Assembly (NCBI RefSeq): GCF_030177935.1
Contig: NZ_CP089974.1
Span: 310,001-374,000 of the forward strand
Source of the DNA: Moraxella haemolytica
GTDB taxonomy: Bacteria; Pseudomonadota; Gammaproteobacteria; Pseudomonadales; Moraxellaceae
Length of the DNA stretch: 64,000 nt
Direction of reading: 5' to 3'
In this document: positions 10,256-19,680 of the stretch, piece by piece
How positions within the stretch are numbered: position 1 is the stretch's first letter
How the letters are laid out: each line of letters opens with the position of its first letter
Notes under the pieces: generated by a model
Seen by the model: only the letters and a program-made list of their open reading frames with translations
The model's database searches: none
What the model was told of the DNA's origin: nothing
Translations under genes and position numbers: made by a program

Positions 10256-11203
10256 TTAGACTGTATAAGTTTTGATAAACTCATCTATCTGCGTACAAAG
10301 AATCTGCCACAGCCTTGCTTGTGCATCTAGGCTACCCCATGCGTTGTGCGGTGTAAAAAAGACTCTGGGGTGGTCTTTTAGGGTGAGTAGTGGGTCATCA
10401 TCAGTGAACGGTTCGGACCCAAACACATCAGCACCATAACCTAAAATCTGACCTTGTGTTAATGCCTGTGCGATGGCATGACTATCCACCACACCACCGC
10501 GTGCAACATTGATGATGGCGGGCTGTTTTTGCATTAGGGCGATGGTATCATGATTGATAAGATATGCTGTATCGTCAGTTAAGGGGCAATGCAAGCTGAT
10601 TACATCGGCTGCTGCCAACACCTCTTCAAAGGTGGTGTAGTTGTCATCTCTTGGTGGTTTGCCACGGCGTTCGGCAAGTAGTACTGTCATGCCAAAAGCT
10701 TGTGCAATGCGTGCGACATTTTGACCGATATTACCACCGCCAATGATGCCTAAGGTCTTGCCCGATAAATCAAAAATTGGTTCATCAATCAAACAAAACC
10801 GCCCATCTGCCTGCCAAGTACCATCGGTCGCCTGCTTGTGATAGGTGCTGGCGGCTCGCATGACATTAAGCATGAGCATAAAGGTATGTTCTGGCACGGT
10901 TACGGTTGAATAGCCTGTAACATTTCGCCATGCCACACCTTGTTCATCACAGGTCTTAGTATCGATGTTGTTGATGCCTGTGGCGGTTATATGAATGAGC
11001 TTAAGATTGGGTAGGCTTTTGATGATGTTGGCGGTGAGATTAACTTTGTTGGTAATGATGATGTCGGCATCAGCACAGCGTTCAATGATGACTGCTTCGT
11101 CATTAGGTGTGTTGTCATAGCGGACATATTCACTGACGGATATGGGTAAGGACAAATCGGTCTTGTTTGAAAAAGTGTCGGTGTCTAAAAATACAGCTTT
11201 CAT
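10256..11203 (-). CDS. D-2-hydroxyacid dehydrogenase (glycerate dehydrogenase / hydroxypyruvate reductase-like)
   Basis: NAD(P)-dependent reductase of the D-isomer-specific 2-hydroxyacid family (315 aa). The Rossmann nucleotide loop is LGIIGGGNIGQNVA. The catalytic Arg lies in INVARGGVVD, the Glu in SEPFTDDDPLL and the His in FFTPHNAWGS. The overall pattern, including KLIHITATGINNID, resembles HprA/YcdW-type glycerate dehydrogenases. The substrate cannot be fixed from sequence. It is monocistronic, divergent from rapA, and convergent neither with metN nor operonic with it. Confidence 0.85.
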   Translation of the reverse strand: MKAVFLDTDTFSNKTDLSLPISVSEYVRYDNTPNDEAVIIERCADADIIITNKVNLTANIIKSLPNLKLIHITATGINNIDTKTCDEQGVAWRNVTGYSTVTVPEHTFMLMLNVMRAASTYHKQATDGTWQADGRFCLIDEPIFDLSGKTLGIIGGGNIGQNVARIAQAFGMTVLLAERRGKPPRDDNYTTFEEVLAAADVISLHCPLTDDTAYLINHDTIALMQKQPAIINVARGGVVDSHAIAQALTQGQILGYGADVFGSEPFTDDDPLLTLKDHPRVFFTPHNAWGSLDAQARLWQILCTQIDEFIKTYTV

Positions 11204-11456
11204 GGGTGTGCCTTAATATGAACAGATGGTGTGCTAATCATAGTGACTGATGAGATAGTTTATCATATCGTACAATCTAATAAATATCAAACGAAGTTGG
11301 TTTATCCTTTGATGAACATTTTAGCAAAATCCAACCACTTGAAATCATTGAAATCGCCATCATCAATAAACAAAGTGCTAAATGTATAAATTTTTAGTAA
11401 AATAGTTTATTTATAACGATAATTTAATTTTGCATAAACCTTAAAAAGAGTGTTGT

Positions 11457-14318
11457 ATGAGTCAATTTGCCATCGGTCAGCGTTATCTGTCGGATTCTGA
11501 AAGTAATCTTGGGCTTGGGGTTGTCATTGATGTTAATGACCGTTGTGTATCAGTGTTATTTCCGCAGTCTGAAGAGACTCGTGTCTATGCCAAAGCATCT
11601 GCTTTACTGTCTCGTGTGGTGTTTTGTGCTGGCGATACAATCAGTGACCAAGATGGCAATCAGTATGTTGTGGCACACTGTGAAGATGTCTCTGGGGTCA
11701 TGCGTTATCATCTCACTTGCGGTAAATCGCTGATGGAGACTCGTTTGGCGGCGAACATTACCCTTGCTAAGCCATTGGAGCGACTGTTGGCAGGTCGCAT
11801 TGAAAATGGCGAGCGATATGACTTACGCCAAGATGCCCTAAAATTACAAGCCATGCTATCACGCCATCCCTTGCGTGGCTTAATGGGGGCTCGTGTGGAC
11901 ATCATTCGCCACCAGCTTTATATTGCTCATGAAGTTGGCAAACGCCTATCGCCTCGGGTGTTGTTGGCAGATGAGGTGGGTCTGGGCAAGACCATTGAAG
12001 CTGGGCTTATTATCCACCAACAAATCATCACAGGCAAGGCAGGTCGTGTGCTTATCTTGGTGCCTGATAGCTTACAATACCAATGGATGATTGAGCTAAA
12101 ACGCCGATTTAATTTGAATTTCTCAATTTTTGATTTGGTGTGTACGGCATCGATTAAAGAGCATAACCCTGAACAAAATGTCTTTGCGACCGAGCAGTTC
12201 ATCATTGCAGGTATTGATCTTTTATTAGACCATCATGACTTGTATGAGCAGGCATTTGCTGCAGGTTTTGATTTACTTGTGGTGGATGAGGCACACCATT
12301 TGCAATGGGGCAGTGACAACGGTGGCAATGATAAATATGAATTGGTGGCAGATTTTGCCAATCACACCGTAGGCGTGCTGTTATTAACCGCTACGCCAGA
12401 ACAGCTTGGTATAGAGAGTCATTTTGCTCGCTTAAGATTGCTTGATCCGCATCGTTTTGATGATTTAGATGATTTTATTGCATCGCAAGAGGCTTTTGCT
12501 GATGTGGCGATGGTTGCTAACTTACTCATCGAGGGTCAGTCATTATCCGATAAGCAAATCAAAGCAATCGCAGGGCTACTTGGCTTTGAGGTGGCTCAGC
12601 TTGCCGATATCAATCATAACGACAAACTTCGCACGCACATCATCAACGAGCTACTGGATCGTCATGGCACAGGGCGTGTGCTGTTTCGTAATACTCGTGA
12701 TAGTGTGCAAGGTTTTTATGGTCGTACCAGTATTCCGTATCCACTGCCCCTACCGACTGCTTGGCAGGGGACACATTATACGCATGGTAAATTGCGTGAG
12801 CAGCTGTGGGGCGAGGAAAACTATCCAGATGGCTCTTGGCTTGAATCTGATCCACGAGTCAGCTGGTTGATTGACTTATTAAAAGAAAAACTTCGCCACA
12901 AAAAAGTGCTACTCATCGCCAGAAGTGGAGCAACGATTGAGAGTCTTGAGGCGGTGTTGCGACTGCACGCAGGTATTCGTACGGCAATTTTTACTGAGCA
13001 GATGAGCTTGTTGGAGCGAGATCAAGCGGCGGCATATTTTGTCGATGTTGATGGTGCACAGATTCTGCTATGCTCAGAGATTGGCTCGGAGGGGCGTAAT
13101 TTTCAGTTTGTTCAGGATTTGGTATTGTTTGATTTGCCCGCCAATCCCGATACGCTAGAACAGCGAATCGGTCGTCTTGATCGCATTGGGCAGATTGCCA
13201 AGATTAATCTGCATGTGCCTTTCGTTGCAGGGACTGCCCAAGAACGCTTGTATAATTGGTATGACGGGGCTTTAAATATCTTTAATCAAATCAGCCCAAC
13301 CGCCCAAACTGTGCAAGAGCATTTTATTGCTGATCTAAAACCTTTGCTTGAAAGTGGCAATGACAAAGAGAGTTGCGAAGCACTTGCTCAGCTTATTGCA
13401 CAAGGCTCGTTGTTGCGTGCCGAGCTAGAAGAAGAGCTACAAATGGGCAGAGACAGACTGCTTGAATACAACTCATGCCGTCCGAATGTGGCATCTCGCA
13501 TTGAGCAGGCGATGGCAGAGCTTGATGAAGCGGAGCTACTACCGATGTTCCTTGACCGTTATTTTGAAGCGGTGAACATTGATTATAGCATACAGCGTGA
13601 TGATTCATGGGTAGTGCATCCTATTGACAGTCAAGAAGCAGACATTGAAGGTGTTGATTCTTTGCCTTTTGGCGAAGATGGCATGACTTTAACCTTTAAT
13701 CGCAAGCAGGCACTTTGTCGTGAAGACATGGACTATATGACCTGTGAACATCCGCTTGTTACTGGTATTCTTGAGCTTGTTACAACAAGCACTTTTGGTA
13801 ATACGCAGGTTGCTTTACTGAAATCGGCTGCTATGCCACAGGGCATGATTTTGGTGGAAAATCACTTCCGTGTGGAGGTGGTTGCACCTAAGCACCTAAA
13901 CCTATCTGCCTATTTGCCGCAGCAGGTATTAAGAGTGCTTTTGACCGAGCAGGGCAATGACTTGACGACACTTGCCACGCCAGAAAAAATCATGCCACTC
14001 ATTGAGCGATTGGATAAATCTCGAGCCAGACAGGTCATTAAAGCACGCACCGTTGTTATTGAAACACAAGCAGATAAGGCAAAACAAATCGCCCAAAATC
14101 AGCTTGCTACTATCGCCCAAGAGAGCATCGCAAGCTATCAAGAGTATCTAAATAAGGAAATTGGTCGCCTAAAACGACTTCAGCAGGTCAACCCCAATGT
14201 CCGAGATGATGAGATTTTGGCATTAGAGAAAATGCTTGCTCAGGGTGTAGAGGCATTAAGCAATCTTTCTTTGGTGCCTGATAGTATTCGTGTGTTGGTG
14301 TGTGTTAAACCAAGCTAA
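11457..14318 (+). CDS. rapA: RNA polymerase-associated SWI2/SNF2 ATPase RapA
   Basis: Recycles RNA polymerase after termination using ATP-driven translocation. N-terminal Tudor-like domains cover about residues 1-110. The helicase core has motif I DEVGLGKT near residue 171, motif II DEAHH near 277 and motif III LLTATPEQ. The C-terminal lobe carries EIGSEGRNFQF and motif VI QRIGRLDRIGQ. A long C-terminal region (residues about 620-953) matches the RapA layout of 968 aa in E. coli. It begins 253 bp from the divergent dehydrogenase gene. Confidence 0.96.
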   Translation: MSQFAIGQRYLSDSESNLGLGVVIDVNDRCVSVLFPQSEETRVYAKASALLSRVVFCAGDTISDQDGNQYVVAHCEDVSGVMRYHLTCGKSLMETRLAANITLAKPLERLLAGRIENGERYDLRQDALKLQAMLSRHPLRGLMGARVDIIRHQLYIAHEVGKRLSPRVLLADEVGLGKTIEAGLIIHQQIITGKAGRVLILVPDSLQYQWMIELKRRFNLNFSIFDLVCTASIKEHNPEQNVFATEQFIIAGIDLLLDHHDLYEQAFAAGFDLLVVDEAHHLQWGSDNGGNDKYELVADFANHTVGVLLLTATPEQLGIESHFARLRLLDPHRFDDLDDFIASQEAFADVAMVANLLIEGQSLSDKQIKAIAGLLGFEVAQLADINHNDKLRTHIINELLDRHGTGRVLFRNTRDSVQGFYGRTSIPYPLPLPTAWQGTHYTHGKLREQLWGEENYPDGSWLESDPRVSWLIDLLKEKLRHKKVLLIARSGATIESLEAVLRLHAGIRTAIFTEQMSLLERDQAAAYFVDVDGAQILLCSEIGSEGRNFQFVQDLVLFDLPANPDTLEQRIGRLDRIGQIAKINLHVPFVAGTAQERLYNWYDGALNIFNQISPTAQTVQEHFIADLKPLLESGNDKESCEALAQLIAQGSLLRAELEEELQMGRDRLLEYNSCRPNVASRIEQAMAELDEAELLPMFLDRYFEAVNIDYSIQRDDSWVVHPIDSQEADIEGVDSLPFGEDGMTLTFNRKQALCREDMDYMTCEHPLVTGILELVTTSTFGNTQVALLKSAAMPQGMILVENHFRVEVVAPKHLNLSAYLPQQVLRVLLTEQGNDLTTLATPEKIMPLIERLDKSRARQVIKARTVVIETQADKAKQIAQNQLATIAQESIASYQEYLNKEIGRLKRLQQVNPNVRDDEILALEKMLAQGVEALSNLSLVPDSIRVLVCVKPS

Positions 14319-14359
14319 TTGTTGTATTACTAAGACACAAAAAATCTTAAGGAAAAGCC

Positions 14360-14710
14360 ATGCCACATCTAACCATAGAGATTAGTCAAGACCTAAAGAT
14401 TGACGAGGCTCAGTTACTGATGCATCTGAATCAAGCCCTGTTTGCAACAGGAGAATTTAAGGCAGCTAAAGACATCAAAAGTCGAATTCATCGCACTGAT
14501 GCCAGCTTGATTGGACTTGGTGATGATGGTTTGTTGTTTGTCTCAGCACGCCTTGCCATCATGGCTGGGCGTAGTGAAAATACCAAACACGAGTTGGTTG
14601 CTTTGGTATTAAAAAACCTGCAAGAAGTGGTGGGCAAATACAACACCCAAGTACAATACACAGTGGACTTACAAGAGCTGTCTTCTTATTATCAAAAAGT
14701 CATCGCCTAA
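14360..14710 (+). CDS. 5-carboxymethyl-2-hydroxymuconate delta-isomerase (CHMI) family protein
   Basis: The 116-residue protein begins MPHLTIEIS, giving the conserved Pro1 (after Met removal) that is the catalytic base of the tautomerase superfamily. Further family residues are in KSRIHRTD and IMAGRSENTK, matching the HpaF/CHMI pattern. In other bacteria CHMI acts in homoprotocatechuate degradation, but no hpa genes are seen here, so the in vivo reaction is unknown. It lies 41 bp after rapA and before comM on the same strand, and may be co-transcribed. The ribosome-binding site is TTAAGGA. Confidence 0.8.
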   Translation: MPHLTIEISQDLKIDEAQLLMHLNQALFATGEFKAAKDIKSRIHRTDASLIGLGDDGLLFVSARLAIMAGRSENTKHELVALVLKNLQEVVGKYNTQVQYTVDLQELSSYYQKVIA

Positions 14711-14836
14711 TAGCCATGTTGCCATTCATGGTTATCATCAATGAAATGGCTAGCGATTTAAAACATTATCTTAAGAAAAGTCATCTTAAGACAGGCTATC
14801 AACCATGGCTGATGAAAATCTATTTAAGGGAATATC

Positions 14837-16345
14837 ATGTCGTTTGCACAAGTTTTTACTCGTTCGGTCGTTGGTTTGCACGCTTCATCGGTGATGGTGG
14901 AGGTGCATCTGTCTCAGGGTATGCCTGCTTTGACGATTGTGGGTCTGGCAGAGGCGGCAGTGCGTGAGAGTAAAGATCGTGTGCGTTCAGCACTCATCAA
15001 TAGTGATTTTGATTTTCCTAGTCGCCGCCTGACAATTAACCTTGCCCCTGCAGATTTGCCAAAAGATGGCTCAAGGCTTGATTTGCCGATTGCGATTGGT
15101 ATTTTGGCGGCAAGTGGTCAGCTTGATGAACGGATTTTAAAGGATTTTGAATTTGTGGGCGAACTTGCCCTAAATGGAGAGCTTCGCCCCATCTCTGGAG
15201 CGTTGGCGATTGCTCTTGCCATCAAGCAGATGGACAAGCCAAAAGTGCTTATCGTCCCAAAAGATAATGCACAAGAAGCCACTAGGGTGTCTGGGGTGGT
15301 GGTGCTTGGGGCGGACAGTTTGCAGGCGGTATGTCGCCATTTAGATGTAGTGTGTGGGATAAGTCATGAGCAGAGTGATTTGATTGCACCGACTATCGTG
15401 CAGCCAACCCAAGATGAGGCGGTTTATCCGTTGGATTTGGCAGATGTCAAGGGTCAAAACCATGCACGCAGAGCACTTGAGGTGGCAGCGGCAGGTGGGC
15501 ATTCATTGTTATTTAAAGGACCACCAGGTTCAGGAAAGACCTTAATGGCAAGCAGATTACCCAGTATTTTGCCACCGTTAATGGATGTGGATGCCTTGGA
15601 GGTGGCGAGCGTGTATTCGGTGGCAGGTGTGCCTTGTGATTATGGCGTGCGTCCATTTAGGCAGGTTCATCATACGGTCTCTGGTGTGGCCTTGGTTGGT
15701 GGTGGCTCACGCCCAAAACCAGGAGAGATTTCGTTGGCTCATAAAGGCGTGCTTTTTTTAGACGAATTGCCAGAATTTGATAAAAAAGTGCTAGAAGTAC
15801 TAAGACAGCCCATTGAATCTAAACAAATCATCATCAGTCGTGCCAACAGTCAGGTGGCGTTCCCTGCCGATTTTCAGCTTATCGCCGCCATGAATCCTTG
15901 TCCGTGTGGTTATCATGGTGATGGAAGTAATCGTTGCCATTGCAAGAGCGATCAGGTGCGTCGCTATCAAGATAAGGTGTCAGGACCGCTACTTGATAGA
16001 GTTGACTTACATATCCATGTGCCTGCATTGCCGTTAGATGATCTGCAAAACGCTCCTGCAGGAGAGAGTTCATCAAGTGTTAGGGCTCGTGTGGTTAAGG
16101 CTCATCAAAGACAGCTAGACAGACAGGGCAAGCTAAACAGTCAGCTATCACCCAGCGAGGTGGATCGATTTATCCATCTAGGCGAGTCGCAGCAGATGCT
16201 GATTAAGACTGCCCAAGCCAGATTAAATCTATCTGCTCGTAGTTATCATCGCATCCTAAAAGTTGCCCGCACTTTGGCGGATTTGGCAGATGCTAATGAG
16301 ATTGGTGTGACTCATGTGGCTGAAGCATTGAGCTATCGTGGCTAA
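14837..16345 (+). CDS. comM: ComM / YifB-family Mg-chelatase-like AAA+ helicase
   Basis: Hexameric helicase that promotes branch migration during natural transformation. The N-terminal Lon-like S5 fold covers residues about 1-180 (the start SFAQVFTRSVVGL is typical). The AAA+ domain has Walker A GPPGSGKT near residue 228 and Walker B LFLDELPEF. The zinc-site-like segment AAMNPCPCGYHGD and the C-terminal Mg-chelatase domain follow. The length of 502 aa is normal. ATG 14837 has a good AAGGGAA ribosome-binding site. Its presence fits the natural competence known for Moraxella. Confidence 0.93.
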   Translation: MSFAQVFTRSVVGLHASSVMVEVHLSQGMPALTIVGLAEAAVRESKDRVRSALINSDFDFPSRRLTINLAPADLPKDGSRLDLPIAIGILAASGQLDERILKDFEFVGELALNGELRPISGALAIALAIKQMDKPKVLIVPKDNAQEATRVSGVVVLGADSLQAVCRHLDVVCGISHEQSDLIAPTIVQPTQDEAVYPLDLADVKGQNHARRALEVAAAGGHSLLFKGPPGSGKTLMASRLPSILPPLMDVDALEVASVYSVAGVPCDYGVRPFRQVHHTVSGVALVGGGSRPKPGEISLAHKGVLFLDELPEFDKKVLEVLRQPIESKQIIISRANSQVAFPADFQLIAAMNPCPCGYHGDGSNRCHCKSDQVRRYQDKVSGPLLDRVDLHIHVPALPLDDLQNAPAGESSSSVRARVVKAHQRQLDRQGKLNSQLSPSEVDRFIHLGESQQMLIKTAQARLNLSARSYHRILKVARTLADLADANEIGVTHVAEALSYRG

Positions 16346-16478
16346 AATGAATAATAATGAATAATTAAAGGTCTAACAAAGCGGTAAACTGGCAATTTTG
16401 TTGGCTATCCATATTACCTGTTGATGTCGTTCATGTAATTGCTATAAGCAGACGGCATCATCAATACAGTGCAGGTGG

Positions 16479-17156
16479 TCAGTCATCACGATGGTGGTTT
16501 AGAATAAACGCTACCAACGAACCAAAGTCATCAAAAATCGCATCAGGCTTGCTGATTGCGATTGATTCACCGTAATTATAACCATAGCTTAGGGCAAGCG
16601 TTGTCATGTTTGCACTTTTGCCTGCTAAGATGTCATTTTTTGAGTCGCCTACCATGATGGACTGACAGACATCAATACTTAGTGTTTGACAAATGTGGTA
16701 TAGCGGGTCGGGATTGGGTTTTTTGGTGGATAGGGTATCACCATCAACCACGCAATCAAACATATCCAACCAGCCCATATTTGCCAAAATCTGTGGTAAA
16801 AACTGGGTGGGTTTGTTGGTGCAGATGGCGAGCTTGAATCCTTGTTGCTTTAGGCAAATCAGTCCTTCTTTGACATTGGCGTAGGCGGTTGTGTTGTCAT
16901 GGCAGTCGTGATAAGTTGTCAAAAATAACTCATGAGCTTCATCTAATCGCTCGAGAGTGATACCTGCCCAGTTGATGGCACGCTCAACCAGTTTTAATGA
17001 ACCATTGCCCACCCAAGTCCGTACAAGCTCTTCGCCAGCAGTACAGCTACCCAAGATTAGCAAAGTCTTATCAATGGCGTCTGTCAAATCAGGCACGCTG
17101 TCAATGAGTGTGCCGTCTAGGTCAAAGATAACAAGTGATTTTGGGGTGGTATTCAT
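16479..17156 (-). CDS. gph: Phosphoglycolate phosphatase (HAD family)
   Basis: HAD-superfamily hydrolase, probably removing 2-phosphoglycolate formed during DNA repair. It has the nucleophile motif VIFDLDGTLIDS, motif II with ICTNKP, and motif III/IV in KKPNPDPL and MVGDSKNDILAG. The start is set at ATG 17156 (225 aa); the frame stays open to 17288, but the extra residues are unlike any HAD protein and the motif I distance then becomes normal. Gph and the ComM-like gene converge. The substrate is inferred; other small phosphate esters are possible. Confidence 0.85.
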   Translation of the reverse strand: MNTTPKSLVIFDLDGTLIDSVPDLTDAIDKTLLILGSCTAGEELVRTWVGNGSLKLVERAINWAGITLERLDEAHELFLTTYHDCHDNTTAYANVKEGLICLKQQGFKLAICTNKPTQFLPQILANMGWLDMFDCVVDGDTLSTKKPNPDPLYHICQTLSIDVCQSIMVGDSKNDILAGKSANMTTLALSYGYNYGESIAISKPDAIFDDFGSLVAFILNHHRDD

Positions 17157-17648
17157 TTTTCTGGTCTTTTTAATGATTTTGGTCAATGACCTTAAAACTA
17201 AAAATGACGCAACTGGCATCAAACATACCATGCTGACAGTTGGTTTATCATTTTGATGGGTTGGGCGGTTATTTAGGCATTGTAGCATAAATTATTTTTT
17301 TAAAAAACTTACCAATGGTGCAATAAATAGCCATTTACCATCAACCATGCCGAACGAATGACTAAAAATCTGCCTATCGTTGTTTGGATTGACAATCTTA
17401 TTGTTTGAATAAAATGACGGCGGGTCTAGAAATGCTAACGGAATGTTGCAAGAAATGAGAAAATGTTGTTAATATGGGAATAATGTTTGCAAAAATTTAC
17501 ATTTTAATCTATAAACACATACAGCTATTAAGAAATATTCTGTTACTATAGTCTCAATGCCACAGAGCGTAAGTTTTAGCTCTTGGCGTATTTTAAAAAC
17601 TTTATAAACAAAAGCAAGCGGTGCTTAACCGCATTTTAGGAGAACTCA
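17157..17648. other. Long intergenic region between gph and the outer-membrane barrel gene
   Basis: No coding frame is seen. A weak promoter candidate is TTGACA at 17389 with TAAAAT at 17410 (15-bp spacer). A 32-nt imperfect inverted repeat at 17571-17602 recurs almost exactly at 40348-40381. A short AGAGC/GCTCT hairpin overlaps its left part. The barrel gene has a very good ribosome-binding site (TTTTAGGAGAA, ending about 8 bp before its ATG) at the right edge. Confidence 0.5.
17571..17602. repeat. Dispersed repeat, copy 1
   Basis: The arms AAGTTTTA (17571-17578) and TAAAAACTT (17594-17602) form an inverted repeat. The right 20 bases, TTGGCGTATTTTAAAAACTT (17583-17602), are identical to 40362-40381, and the left arm is also shared. 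The two copies differ in a 4- versus 6-base centre. Confidence 0.6.
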
Positions 17649-18191
17649 ATGAAAACTCTAAATAAAGCAATCCTAGCACTAGGCATCTCATCAGTTTTGG
17701 CAGTAAGTGCAAACGCCGCCATCACTTATGGTTCATTGACATCAGGTCAGCCTTATGTTGGTTTGAAAGCTGGTCAGATTGATATCGATGGCGTTCCAGG
17801 TAAAGCGACTGCTTATGGCATTTATGGTGGCTACAACTTTGATCAAAACTTGGGTGTAGAAGTAGAATATATCGATTCTAAGAACAAAAATTATACTACA
17901 AGTGCAGGCAGCTACAAAGCTGATGCCAAAACTTATGGTATCTATGGTACTTACCGTTATAACTTCAACAATACACCAGTTTATGCAAAAGGTAAGCTAG
18001 GTCTGGCAAAAACTGATGTAGAGAAGAAACAACTTAATGGTGCTAGCACTGTTAAATCAAATACCACTGGTTTAGCAGGTGGTGTTGCAGTTGGTTTTAA
18101 CGCCACACCAAATGTTAGCCTAGAAGCAGGCTTTAACTACCTAGATTCAAATGCTAACATGGGTAGTGTTGGTGCTCACCTAAAATTCTAA
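17649..18191 (+). CDS. Small outer-membrane beta-barrel protein
   Basis: Residues 1-23 are a signal peptide ending in SANAA. The mature part of about 157 residues alternates polar and hydrophobic positions in strands such as YVGLKAGQIDI, AYGIYGGYNF, LGVEVEYID, TYGIYGTYRYNF and VYAKGKLGLAK, and ends in the barrel-terminal Phe of GAHLKF. The pattern is that of 8-stranded OmpW/Opa/OMP_b-brl proteins. It may correspond to the small OMP J-type porin-like protein of Moraxella, but this is only a suggestion. The strong ribosome-binding site and own terminator suggest an abundant, separately expressed protein. Confidence 0.85.
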   Translation: MKTLNKAILALGISSVLAVSANAAITYGSLTSGQPYVGLKAGQIDIDGVPGKATAYGIYGGYNFDQNLGVEVEYIDSKNKNYTTSAGSYKADAKTYGIYGTYRYNFNNTPVYAKGKLGLAKTDVEKKQLNGASTVKSNTTGLAGGVAVGFNATPNVSLEAGFNYLDSNANMGSVGAHLKF

Positions 18192-18216
18192 TCTAATAAG
18201 TTTATTAGAACAGAAT

Positions 18217-18252
18217 CAAAAACAGCCGTCATCATGATGGCTGTTTTTTTGT
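18217..18252 (+). terminator. Intrinsic terminator after the outer-membrane barrel gene
   Basis: The stem AACAGCCGTCAT (18221-18232) pairs with ATGATGGCTGTT (18234-18245), with one G-U pair and the apex opened. It is followed by seven or more T residues. Confidence 0.9.
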
Positions 18253-18334
18253 TTTAAGTTGTCTAAAGTACAAATACGGTTAAAATAAAGCAGTACCACA
18301 GACGGGTACTGCTGTATCAACTGGCTACAATAGA

Positions 18335-18610
18335 TTATTTGCGGTCAGGTAAGCTGATGCTCATCTCTAGCATATCAATATCATCTTCGTAATGATGATT
18401 GATATTGACATTGTCCAACTGTACGCCATTGACATATTTATTGACCACCTCTAAAATCTCTCGTTTCATTTGTTCGATACGGTCAGAAGTTAGGCGAGTG
18501 TTTAGACGGTTGGAGCTTGCAACGATGACCTTTAAGCGGTCTTTGGCAATATCAGCACTGCTTGGTGTTTCATTACCACCAAATAATAATGCCCAAAATC
18601 CTTTTTTCAT
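18335..18610 (-). CDS. minE: Cell division topological specificity factor MinE
   Basis: Stimulates MinD ATPase and drives Min oscillation so that division occurs at midcell. The 91 residues begin with the membrane-binding [12 protein letters not shown]. The anti-MinCD helix/strand [14 protein letters not shown] follows, then the dimerisation domain. The length is normal. It starts 3 bp after the minD stop codon, so the two are coupled. Confidence 0.97.
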   Translation of the reverse strand: MKKGFWALLFGGNETPSSADIAKDRLKVIVASSNRLNTRLTSDRIEQMKREILEVVNKYVNGVQLDNVNINHHYEDDIDMLEMSISLPDRK

Positions 18611-18613
18611 GGA

Positions 18614-19429
18614 TTAACCCCCAAATAGCTTAGCAAAAAAACCTTTCTTTTTCACTTCTATATGACGAAGTGGACGTTCTTCACCTAAGAATCTTGCTAC
18701 GATGTCATCATAGCATTGACCTGCGGCTGATTCTGGGTAGTGGATTACGGGCTGACCATGGTTTGATGCTTCTAGCACGGCATTGCTTTCAGGGATTACA
18801 CCGATGAGTGGCACACGCAGAATTTCGTTGGCAATGGTGTCAAGATCCATCATCTCGCCTTGAGCGACACGCTCTGGATTGTAGCGATTGATTACGAGAT
18901 GCTCACGCACTGATGAACCTTCTTCAACTTTTTTGGTACGAGATTGCAAAATACCGATGATGCGGTCAGAGTCTCGCACGCTCGATACCTCTGGATTGGT
19001 TACGATGAGTGCTTCATCGGCGTGGTACATGGCAAGCTGTGCGCCACGCTCAATGCCTGCTGGACTGTCGCAGATGATATAGTCAAAACTTAGGTCTTCT
19101 GATAACTCTTTGATGACATCTGCTACGCCTTCATCGGTCAGAGCATCTTTATCACGGGTTTGTGAAGCAGGTAGGATATATAAGTTTTCTAGTTGTTTAT
19201 CTCTGACTAGGGCTTGAGTTAGTTTGGTATTGCCACTGATGACATCAACAAAGTCATAAACGATACGATTCTCACAGCCCATGATCAGATCAAGATTTCG
19301 CAGACCCACATCGAAGTCGATGATGGCAGTTTTGTAACCTCGCTTCGCCAAACCTGCACCAAATGATGCACTTGTGGTGGTCTTGCCAACGCCACCTTTA
19401 CCTGAAGTAACTACAATAATTTTCGCCAC
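18614..19429 (-). CDS. minD: Septum site-determining protein MinD
   Basis: Membrane-associated ATPase that recruits MinC and MinE. With the GTG start at 19429 the protein begins MAKIIVVTSGKGGVGKTT, the canonical MinD start with deviant Walker A at residues 10-17. A GGAG ribosome-binding site lies six bases upstream (19440-19437). The frame is open to 19459, but the extra residues are not MinD-like. The C-terminal amphipathic membrane-targeting helix KKKGFFAKLFGG is present. The length is 271 aa. Confidence 0.97.
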   Translation of the reverse strand: MAKIIVVTSGKGGVGKTTTSASFGAGLAKRGYKTAIIDFDVGLRNLDLIMGCENRIVYDFVDVISGNTKLTQALVRDKQLENLYILPASQTRDKDALTDEGVADVIKELSEDLSFDYIICDSPAGIERGAQLAMYHADEALIVTNPEVSSVRDSDRIIGILQSRTKKVEEGSSVREHLVINRYNPERVAQGEMMDLDTIANEILRVPLIGVIPESNAVLEASNHGQPVIHYPESAAGQCYDDIVARFLGEERPLRHIEVKKKGFFAKLFGG

Positions 19430-19635
19430 AGTGGCACTCCTTATTATCCAAAATAGCACACTGTCAAAACCTATGGTGGATAAGCCTATGGATTTGACAA
19501 AAAAATGTTAAATTTTATTAGCTTAGCATAGCACATTTTGCTTTTTTATCATAGATTATCTGATGGCTAGATAAAAAGCACAATATAAAACCATCGGTTG
19601 CTAAGATGACCACCATTTGCAATACAACCATGGGT

Positions 19636-19675
19636 AAACCACCAAAAGCTTTATCCGCTTAGTAGGTGGTTTTTA
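19636..19675. terminator. Hairpin between minC and minD
   Basis: AAACCACC (19636-19643) pairs with GGTGGTTT (19665-19672) around a 21-nt centre. The T-rich tail is on the plus strand; on the minus strand the tail is short. It sits in the 250-bp space between minC and minD and may end or attenuate minC transcription, so minDE may have their own promoter. Confidence 0.5.
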
Positions 19676-19680
19676 TTTTC

